Positions 56,179 through 64,000 of a DNA stretch of 64,000 nt are shown one piece after another. Each line of letters begins with the position of its first letter. The stretch's first letter is position 1. This stretch comes from Okapia johnstoni. Taxonomy: Eukaryota; Chordata; Mammalia; Artiodactyla; Giraffidae. The DNA is taken from positions 76,028,501 through 76,092,500 of the forward strand of contig CM044316.1 of assembly GCA_024291935.2 (NCBI GenBank), given 5' to 3'. Below the pieces are notes generated by a model. That model ran no database searches. It was not told where the DNA came from and saw nothing but the letters and a program-made list of their open reading frames with translations. Both the position numbers and the translations under genes were made by a program.

Positions 56179-56913
56179 TGCCTTAGTCTACTCAGGCTGT
56201 GATTACAAAATCACAGACAAAATGGATTAAAGCAATAAAAATTTATTTTCTCACAGTTATAGAGGCTGAGAAGTTCAAAATTAAGGTGCTAGTAACTTCC
56301 GTTTCTGTGAAGGGCTCTCTTCCTAGCTTTCGACTATGTCCTCACATGGCTTTTCCTGGGTGTATGCAGGCCTTTTCTGGATGAAGACTGACATCTCTGG
56401 TGTCTGTTCCATAGGGACACCAATCTCGTCAGATCAGGTCCCACCCTCCTGACCTCATTTAACCTTAATCAGAGTCCTCATCTCCAAATAAAGCCAAATA
56501 AGTCATAATAAAGGACAGAAATGGTATGGACCTAACAGAAGGAGAAGATATTAAGAAGAGGTGGCGAGAATACACAGAAGAACTATACAAAAAAGATCTT
56601 CATGACGCAGATAATCACGATGGTGTGATCACTCACCTAGAGCCAGACATCCTGGAATGTGAAGTCAGGTGGGCCTTAGGAAGCATCACTACGAACAAAG
56701 CTAGTGGAGGTGATGGAATTCCAGTTGAGCTATTTCAAACGCTAAAAGATGATGCTGTAAGATTGCTGCACTCAATATGCCAGAAAATCTGGAAAACTAA
56801 GCAGTGGCTAGGAAACAGGCCTGGAAAAGGTCAGTTTTCATTCCATTCCCAAAGAAAGACAATGCCAAAGAATGTTCAAACCACTGCACAATTGCAGTCG
56901 TCTCACATGCTAG

Positions 56914-57082
56914 TGACTGAGCGACTTCACTTTCACTTTTCCCTTTCATGCACTGGAGAAGGAAATGGCAACCCGCTCCAGTATTCTTGCCTGGAGAATC
57001 CCAGGGACAGCGGAGCCTGGTGGGCTGCCGTCTATGGGGTCGCACAGAGTCGGACACGACTGAAGCAACTTAGCAGCAGCAG
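56914..57082 (+). mobile_element. Bov-A2 SINE inside BovB, 10-bp TSD
   Basis: A 5'-truncated sense Bov-A2: the end of the first unit ('tgactgagcgacttcacttt'), a CACTTTTCCCTTTCATGCACTGG linker, then a full second unit ending in (AGC)n. CACATGCTAG at 56904-56913 and 57083-57092 is a perfect TSD. The target lies in the BovB reverse-transcriptase coding region. Confidence 0.96.
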
Positions 57083-57380
57083 CACATGCTAGCAAAGTAA
57101 TGCTCAAAATTCTCCAAGCCAGGCTTCAGCAATACAGGAACCGTGAACTTCCAGATGTTCAAACTGGATTTAGAAAAGGCAGAGGAACCAAAGATCAAAT
57201 TGCCAACATCCATTGGATCATCAAAAAAGCAAGAGACTTCCAGAAAAACATCTACTTTTGCTTTATTGACTATGCCAAAGACTTTGACTATGCAGATCAC
57301 AATAAACTGTGGAAACTTCTGAAAGAGATGGGAATACCAGACAAGCTGACCTGCCTCCTGAGAAATATGTATGCAGGTCA

Positions 57381-57419
57381 AGAAGCAACAGTTAGAACAG
57401 TTAGAAGCAACAGTTAGAA
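57381..57419. repeat. 22-bp-period duplication within BovB
   Basis: AGAAGCAACAGTTAGAA appears at 57381-57397 and 57403-57419 with CAGTT between. Downstream BovB sequence normally present here is missing, so this is a slippage/deletion scar that destroys the reading frame. Confidence 0.9.
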
Positions 57420-58381
57420 ATCGGGAAAGGAGTACGTCAAGGCTGTATATTGTCACCCTGCTTATGTAACTTATATGCAGAGTACATCATGAGACATGCC
57501 AGGCTGGATGAAGCACAAGCTGGAATCAAAATTGCCAGGAGAAATATCAGCAGATGATACCACCCTTATGGCAGAAAGTGAATACAAACTAAAGAGCCTC
57601 TTGATGAAAGTGAAAGAGGAGAGTGAAAAAGTTGGTTTAAAACTCAACATTCAGAAAACTAAGATCATGGCATCTGGTCCCATCACTTCATGGAAAATAG
57701 ATGGGAAAACAAAGGCAATAAATAGTGACAGGCTTTATTTTGGGGGGCTTCAAAATCACTGCAGTTGTTGACTGCAGCCATGAAATTAAGACACTTTCTC
57801 CTTGAAAGAAAAGCTATGACCAACCTAGACAGCATATTAAAAAGCAGAGGCATTACCAACAAAGGTCTGTCTAGTCAGAGCTATGGTTTTTCCAGTGGTC
57901 ATGTATGGATGTGAGAGTTGGACTATAAAGAAAGCTGAGCACTGAAGAATTGATGCTTTTGAACTGTGGTGCTGGAGAAAACTGTTGAGAGCCCCTTGGA
58001 CTGCAAGGAGATCCAACCAGTCCATCCTAAAGGAAATCAGTCCTGGGTGTTATTTGGAAGGACTGATGCTGAAGCTGAAACTCCAATACTTTGTCCACCT
58101 GATGCAAAGAACTGACTCATTTGAAAAGACCTTGATGCTGGATATGACTGAAGGCAGGAGGAGAAGGGGACGACAGAGGATGAGATGTTTGGATGATATC
58201 ACCGACACAATGAACATGAGTTTGAGTAAGCTCCAGGAGTTGGTGACGGATAGGGAAGCCTGGCATGCTGCAGTCCATGGGGTCACAAAGAATCAAACAC
58301 AACTGAGCGACTGAACTGAGAGGTTAGGGCTTAAACATATGATTTTGGAAATGAGGGGACAGAAACATTTAGTCCATAACA

Positions 58382-58680
58382 GGATAAGATTGCCAAGAAT
58401 AGTATACAGAATGAGAACTACAGCTGTCTAAGGACAAAAGTTTAGAAACTGCGTTAAAGAGTGGGTGGCAGAAGGAGAACTAGGAGAGGAACTGTTAAAG
58501 AGTAGTCACAGTTTTTCACATGGTCTCTTTCACGACTATGAAAGAGAGAAAGGAGAAACCTCAAAGGAAGAATGGTACACAACTGGTATAAGAAAGTGAG
58601 AGGAGAGAATTTCAAGTAGTGAATAATCAACAATACTAATGTGACAGAAAAATCAAGAAGGTCAAAGAAATCAAGACTTG
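58382..58680 (-). mobile_element. Ancient L2-like repeat, right half
   Basis: It continues the repeat interrupted at 56178: 'agattgccaagaatagtata', 'aactaggagaggaactgtta', 'gagagaatttcaagtagtga' and 'atcaagaaggtcaaagaaat'. Provisional family. Confidence 0.45.
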
Positions 58681-58969
58681 GATGTCCTACAATTCATTTG
58701 ATACTGAGTTTAAAATTTTTAGGGAAAATAAAAACTGTTTATAAAGCACATTTAAATTTTTTTAATGCAAGTACCTTTGAGGAGTACCAATCCTAAAAGA
58801 TGGTGGGAATGGATGTTATTCTAACATGGTTTATTGAATAGAAGCATATCAATGAGAAATTTGCAATTGTTTTGGTTACTGAAATACTAATATCTGGGAA
58901 TCTTTGAAAAGATTAACAGAAACATCTCTCCAATTTTTCATCTTTTAGACTTAATTCTGAAGGCAGATA

Positions 58970-59190
58970 CATTTATGATCTCATTTTATTCTCAAAACAT
59001 CCTACAATGAACAGGCCACGTTTATAATTTTTTTAAAATGGACTGAAGTAGATGAAGTGATTTTTCCCAACATCACACAATGTTTCAAGAAAAAAACAAA
59101 GGCAAAGCTTCACTCATTTAATTCTATACAACTTGTATTAAATGTCTTCTGTGTGCCAATAACCAGGTACTGGAGAGTTAGATGAGTAAA
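58970..59190. mobile_element. MIR fragment followed by L2-like tail
   Basis: About 58975-59085 reads 'tctcattttattctcaaaac' and 'agtgatttttcccaacatca', a sense MIR core. About 59135-59185 reads 'ttctgtgtgccaataaccag', like an antisense L2 end. Both are weak. Confidence 0.45.
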
Positions 59191-59644
59191 ATGAAGCTGC
59201 TCTGCTCTCCACCCACCACTACTCCGTGCCCTTCCTTTGCTTAGCTTCCATCTCTCTAGGATGTTAAGTCTCTTCTCATCTTAGTTTCAGCAGTGCTGGG
59301 AAAGCTGTGACACCCACAGTAGCACCATCAATAACTGTTTTCCTGAAACAGCAACATGCAGGGCCTGTGTTGTGTCGAGGAAGGTTATAACCCTCAGTGG
59401 CAGATTCTTTGTACCTGTTCCTATGACCAGGGGGCACTTTTAAGATTCTCCTTCATTTTACTCCTGAGGCTCCTGACCCATGACTCAGTCCCTCCCCGTT
59501 ATCTGAGCTGCTTTTGAAATTAGAGCATTCATGGCATATTGATAAGAGTTAGGATCTGGTATCCATGGTTCCTGATTCATGATTTGTTCAGCACCTGTTG
59601 TGCAGGGCAGAAGGATGAACTAGGTGGTCTTTGGGTATCATCTG
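59191..59644. other. Unassigned sequence
   Basis: Less AT-rich than average. No gene or repeat recognised. Confidence 0.4.
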
Positions 59645-59785
59645 TAGTGGTAGTCCTCAAACTGGGTTGCTGGATGAGCAGCATCAGCTACTGAATTAAT
59701 TCTCTGAGAGTGCAACCCATGGATCTGTGTTTTAACAAGCCCTCAATAGACACTGATGCATGCTAAAGTTTAAGAATCACTAGTA
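59645..59785. mobile_element. MER5A-like hAT DNA transposon remnant
   Basis: Near-inverted ends (about 59648-59662 'agtggtagtcctcaaac'; about 59768-59785 'gtttaagaatcactagta') enclose 'catcagctactgaattaatt' and 'gatctgtgttttaacaagcc', matching the MER5A layout. Nonautonomous and long inactive. Confidence 0.72.
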
Positions 59786-60239
59786 CACAGCTATAGAATT
59801 CTTTTCCTATACTAGAGAGAAATAGTGTTATGAATGTTCCCGGCAAAAATAGAATCCATCCATCAATGTAATGATAAATTCAAGCACATTTTTATTCACA
59901 TTGATACCACTCTATCTTTATTTGCTATCACCTTTCATCCACAGCTGCCTTTAAAATCTCTAATTTAATGACAAAGCACGCTCTCAGGGCTGGTTAGTGT
60001 CATATGTGTAAATACATACTTCATATTAATGACAATGAATGTTGAACTATGTGCCATTTTGTTCCTTTTAATTCACCCTCAACTTATTGATGTTTCCAGA
60101 AATATTAGGTATATTTATTGTCTCTTCATAGTTAGAGTTTGAAGGAAAATTGCCCAAAATATTTATATTTATGCTCTAGGTAACATAGTAGTGAAGACTA
60201 TTTGAAGTTCAAAATGGCAGTTTTGTTTATATTTTAAAA
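59786..60239. other. Unassigned AT-rich sequence
   Basis: No gene or repeat recognised. Confidence 0.4.
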
Positions 60240-60247
60240 ATGTTACT

Positions 60248-60448
60248 GTGCGTGCTTAGTCCCTCAGTCGTGTCTGGCCCCATGTACTATAGCCCGCCAG
60301 GCTCCTCTGCCCATGAGGATTCTCCAGGCAAGAATACTGGAGTGGGTTGCCATGCCCACCTCCAGGGGATCTTCTAAACCCAAGGATCAAATCCAGGTCT
60401 CCCACACTGAAGGAAAATTCTTTACTGTCTGAGCTACCAGGGAAGCCT
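60248..60448 (-). mobile_element. Bov-tA SINE
   Basis: Antisense Bov-tA with part of the GACTCTTTGCGACC box deleted ('tcgtgtctggccccatgtac'). The body and tRNA head end 'tgtctgagctaccagggaag'. ATGTTACT (60240-60247) and ATGTTATT (60449-60456) may be the TSD. Confidence 0.93.
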
Positions 60449-60456
60449 ATGTTATT

Positions 60457-61659
60457 AAATGCCTCTTATTATATTTCGTTTCCTTCTGAGAGCAGAAATT
60501 ATTGGTAAATGTATAGAAAGCCTTGATTTGTGATTTTTGGTTGATTTTAAATATATATTTGCCAAGGATTTTCTTTTTCCAAAATATAGCAAGTATATCA
60601 CAGAAAACATTGTCAACTACAGTCCTAAAACATTTATTAATAAAACAGAGAGGAAAAAACTGGTAGGATTTTAAACTTACATCTTTAGCAAGTATTAAAA
60701 ATGATGTCTCTGTGGTCCAATCCTGCTTGTCAGAAACTGTGGCATGGCAAATAAATACTATTTTCTCCAATTCATCATTCTTTACCCCTGTACAAGTATA
60801 CATGTGTATTCATGGGTTGAGTTCCAATTTTGGAGTTTCTTCATGTTTTAAAAACTGTATGATGGTTTTCTGGGTTAAGTTTGCAAAGACATTTGTAACC
60901 TGTGTTTCATGGTGTAGTCACTTTAATTGCAAAAGTTGCTTACTTTTTTTCTGGGGAGAGCTGACTTCACTGACTAAAATCCATACCAAGTTGCATTTCT
61001 AGGACTCCATTAAGGTATTTTAAAATCCTTTGGTAGAAAACTTAGCTTACTTAAAAATTTGGATGATATATGCTAAGGAAATTTTGGAGTTGTCTGTCTG
61101 TCAATAGAGGGACTTAGTGGAATTTTTAGGAATCTGTACAAGCTGTAGGTAGGACAGAGGAATTGCAGTAAAGGAAGAACCTACTGGATATCATTTATAT
61201 GTAATAGAGGAGACTTGGTGATTGCCAAGAACCCATTTCCTTATCTAGCAGCCAGCCTTTGTGAGGAGAGGCAGGCAGTGGAAGAAAGGAGGTGGAGGAC
61301 AAGAGGTTTAAAGGAGAAATAGCAGATATTTTTGGGTGTATCCTTCTTTGACCCTTCTGTAGCCTTCCTGCATTGACTATTTCCCAGTTCTAGCCCTCTG
61401 GTCAAACCCGTTATCTGATGGATCATTACACACAACCCCATTCTGGAACATATCTGAACAAAATATTAGAGCACCTGGTGCAGCTATTTATAATGCTGAT
61501 TGGAATAAAATTATCTGACTTGATATTTTCACGTGTACAAATCATAAGAGAAAAGATCCATGTAAAGAATTTTATATGGAAAGAAATGAAAATGAACCAA
61601 CTAGCTGTTAAATAAATAAATCCTATAATTTCCAGAAATGTTTGGAACTCTAAATATCA
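60457..61659. other. Unassigned sequence, about 1.2 kb
   Basis: Overlapping frames 60447-60803 (minus, 118 codons, Lys/Phe-rich) and 60712-61002 (plus, 96 codons) have no recognisable domain and oppose each other. The minus frame begins inside the neighbouring SINE-free region and runs into it. No gene is supported. Confidence 0.4.
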
Positions 61660-63862
61660 CCCCGTAGGTATATAGAAAGCTTAGATATATACATAGACAC
61701 ATATACAGATATAGATATCACATCTTCATCCATTCATCTATCGATGGACACTTAGGTTGCTTTGTATCTTGGCTATTGTAAAAATAAATGCTGAAATGAC
61801 ACAGGGATGCATTTATCTTTATGAATTAGCGTTTTTGTTTTCTTCAGAGAAATACCCAGAAGTGCAATTACTGGGTCATATGACATTTCTGTTTTTAATT
61901 TTTTGAGGAACTTCCAGCACTGTTTTCCATAGTGACTGTACCAATTTACAATCCCACCAATGGTACATAGGGTTCTCTTTTCTTCACATCCTCTCCAATT
62001 CTTGTTATTTGCTGTCTTTCTGATGATAGACATTCTGACAGGTATAAGGTGTTATTCATTTTGGTTTTAACATACATCTTGCTGATAGTGATGCTGAGCA
62101 TGTTTTTATGTGACCCTTGGCCATCTGAACTGTTTTCTTTGCAAAAATGTCTGTTAAGGTTGTGCCCATTTTTTAATTCTATTGTATGAGTTCTTTGTAT
62201 GTTTTGCACATTGAACCCTCATCACAAAAACTGTTTGCAAATATATTCTCCCATTTAGCAAGCTGCCTTTTCATTTTGTTTATAGTTTATCTCACTATGC
62301 AAAAGCTTTTAGTTTGATATAGTTTCATTTGCTTATTATTGTTTTTGCTCCAGAAAGATATTTAAAATATATTGCCAAGACTAATGTCAAAGAGCATATT
62401 GCCTATGTTTTCTTCCAGTTGTTTTTTTTTATGGATTTGGGTGTTACATTTAAGTCTTTAATCCATTTTGAGTTTATTTTCTCATGTAAGAAAGTAGTCC
62501 AGCTTGATTCTTTTACATGTAGCTGCCCAATTTTCTCATACCATTTATCGAAGAAGCTTGTATATTCTTGCCTTCTTTGTCATGTTAGTTGATCATGTAA
62601 GCATGGATTTATTTCTGTGCCCTTTATATTGTACCAGTTGATTTATGAGTCTGTTTTTGAGATAACATCATGTTGGTTTCATTACTGTAGCTTTTTATCA
62701 GGTAGTATTATACTTCCAGCATTTTCTTTCTCAACGTTGTTGTGGTTATTCAAGGTCTTTGTGATTCCATGCAAATTTTAGAATTATTTGTTCTAGTTCC
62801 ATGAAAAGTACCACTGGAATTTTGATAGGAATTGTACTGAATCTGTAGAATGCCTTGGTAGTATGGTCATTTTAACAGTATTAATTCTTCCAGTCCATAG
62901 ACACGTATGCATTTACGTTTGTTTGTGTGGTCTTCAATTTCTTTCATCCCTATCTCATAGTTTTCAATATACAAGTCTCTCACCTCTTTGGTAAGATTTA
63001 TTCCTTGGTATTTTATACTTTTGATGTAATTTTAAATGGGATTGTTTCTTAACTTCCCTCTCCGATAGTTCGTTATAAGTGTACAGAAACACAAAAGATT
63101 TCTGTGTGTTTATTTTGTATCCTGCAATTTTACTGAATTCATTCTAATAATTTTTTGATAACATCTTTAGAATTTTCTACATATTGCATCATGTCATCTG
63201 AAAACAATGACAGTCTTACTTCTTCCTTTTCAATTTGGACTCTTTTTATTTCTTTTTCTTGTCTGATTGCTGTCCCTAGGACTTTTAATACTAAATTGAA
63301 TAAAAGTGGTGAGAATTGGTATCCTTGCCTTGTTGCTGATCTTAGAGAGAATGCTTCCAGCTTTTCAGCATTGAGTATAATCTTGGCTGTGGGTTTGTCA
63401 TACATTACCTTTATTATATTGAGGTGTGTTCCCTCTATACCTTCTTTGTTGAGAGAGTTTATCATAAATGGATGTTGAATTTTGTCAACAGCTTTTCCTG
63501 TGTCTATTGAGATCGGTCATGTGATTTTTATCCATCAATATATTTATACAGTGTTTTCACATTGATTGACTTGCAGATATTAAACCCCCTTTTTGTTCTT
63601 GAGATAAATCTCAGTTGGTTGTGGTATATGATTCCTTTAATACTTGGTTGAACACAGTTTGCTTATATTTTGTTGATGATTTTTGCATCTATGTTCATCA
63701 GTGATATTGGCTTGTAATTTTCTTTTTTGTGATACTTTTGTCTTTTTCTGGCATCAGGATAATCCTGACCTCATAGAGTGAGTTCAGATGTGTTCCTTTT
63801 TCCTCAATTTTTTGAACAGTTTGAGAAAGATATGTGTTAACTCGCCTTTAAGCATTTGATAA
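61660..63862 (-). mobile_element. L1 LINE, long antisense ORF2 portion
   Basis: About 2.2 kb of antisense L1: 'tccattcatctatcgatgga', 'gtgcaattactgggtcatat', 'ccatagtgactgtaccaatt', 'ttctcccatttagcaagctg', 'ctcacctctttggtaagatt' and 'cttgccttgttgctgatctt' occur in order. This covers the end of ORF2 back into its reverse transcriptase. Most frames are broken. The left end is approximate and the right end is where a BovB begins. Confidence 0.92.
63139..63465 (-). pseudogene. L1 ORF2 reverse transcriptase fragment
   Basis: A 108-codon minus frame resembles the L1 reverse transcriptase core: [31 protein letters not shown], the [18 protein letters not shown] motif-B region, and FSDDMMQY in place of the usual FADD catalytic motif C. 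It is bounded by stops. A degenerate remnant. Confidence 0.9.
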
Positions 63863-64000
63863 ACAAAGCTGAGTGCCGAAAAGACTCTTGAGAGTCCCTG
63901 GGACTGCAAGGAGATCAAACAAGTCAATCCTAAAGGAAATCAGTCCTGACTATTCATTGGAAGGACTAACTTTGAAGCTGAAACTCCAATACTTTGGCCA
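63863..64000 (+). mobile_element. BovB LINE, sense, cut by window edge
   Basis: The piece runs from 'acaaagctgagtgccgaaaa' through 'aggaaatcagtcctgactat' to 'ccaatactttggcca' at the end of the window. An internal deletion of about 45 bp removes the AFELWCWR segment right after the start. It was inserted into the antisense L1, so the L1 may continue beyond the window. Confidence 0.92.

Larger units (their letters stand above)
56526..58314 (+). pseudogene. BovB reverse transcriptase, broken
   Basis: The N-terminal part (MDLTEGEDIKKRWREYTEEL ... ITTNKASGGDGIPVELF) is the linker and start of the RT domain. After a Bov-A2 insertion, MLKILQARLQQYRNRELPDVQTGFRKGRGTKDQIAN and FIDYAKDFDYADHNKL (motif A) follow. 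A 22-bp-period duplication at 57381-57419 replaces part of the region before QGCILS. A deletion at about 57548-57555 joins ARRNIS-type sequence to SADDTTL, so the YADD motif is lost. The C terminus (LQYFVHLMQRTDSFEKT...) is in another frame. Confidence 0.9.
56511..58319 (+). mobile_element. BovB LINE, sense, longest copy, carrying a SINE
   Basis: About 1.64 kb of BovB plus an inserted Bov-A2. It begins 'aaaggacagaaatggtatgg' upstream of the reverse transcriptase and ends at the CTGAACTGA tail. Frames 56526-56850, 57100-57417, 57496-57771 and 57985-58314 encode consecutive parts of the protein but are shifted relative to one another. No TSD is apparent. Confidence 0.95.
56179..58381 (-). mobile_element. 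Old LTR (MaLR-type), antisense, split by BovB
   Basis: Left part 56179-56510: starts TGCCTTAGTCTACTCAGG, then 'aaatttattttctcacagtt' (AATAAA region on the minus strand), 'ctatgtcctcacatggcttt', 'gtcccaccctcctgacctca' and 'catctccaaataaagccaaa'. Right part 58320-58381: 'gaggttagggcttaaacata' to 'agtccataaca'. Together they form one LTR with TG...CA ends, interrupted by the BovB at 56511-58319. No viral genes are attached. Confidence 0.75.

Noticed and set aside
60447..60803. 118-codon minus frame
   Set aside because: AT-rich, Lys/Phe/Asn-biased, opposed by another open frame, no recognised motif.

Overview
This window is nuclear DNA from a ruminant (cattle, sheep, goat or a close relative). 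It carries many BovB (RTE-type) LINEs and the Bov-tA / Bov-A2 SINEs that share BovB's 3' end. Both groups are hallmarks of Ruminantia. CHR-type tRNA SINEs, L1, L2, MIR and old hAT and LTR remnants also fit a cetartiodactyl genome. It is AT-rich and looks intergenic or deeply intronic. I found no convincing host protein-coding exon, no functional RNA gene and no CRISPR or other prokaryotic feature. The long open frames are pieces of retrotransposon proteins.

Layout. 0-12 kb: a BovB tail at the left edge, an L1 3' end, a Bov-A2 dimer in a TA microsatellite, three MIRs, Bov-tA SINEs and two antisense BovB copies. 12.6-18.5 kb: a 5'-truncated L1 with a perfect 20-bp target-site duplication (TSD), then the best-preserved BovB reverse transcriptase (341 codons, catalytic YADD intact), then an old antisense L1 split by two BovB insertions. 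18.5-31 kb: mostly unassigned sequence with a broken sense BovB, an antisense LTR-like block, a CHR-type SINE and another antisense BovB. 31-32 kb: a CpG-rich block next to a young-looking ERV LTR with a TATA box and a poly(A) signal. 33-43 kb: MER20, a three-part tRNA/Bov-A/Bov-A SINE inside one TSD, several Bov-tA copies, L1 and L2 fragments. 44-47 kb: an antisense L1 carrying a BovB whose endonuclease part is inverted relative to its reverse-transcriptase part, as expected from twin priming. 48-55 kb: antisense L1, a scrambled SINE composite, MIR, LTR and DNA-transposon remnants. 55.9-58.7 kb: a four-level nest (old L2-like repeat > LTR > BovB > Bov-A2). 61.6-64 kb: a long antisense L1 ORF2 piece and a BovB running off the right edge.

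No gene pathway is encoded here. What the sequence records is the order and mechanism of retrotransposition: autonomous BovB and L1 copies (all dead here), SINEs mobilised by BovB machinery, precise TSDs, nested insertions, and at least one internal rearrangement. Family names come from recognising consensus motifs by eye, so outer boundaries are usually good to about 10-50 bp, and less for ancient families.
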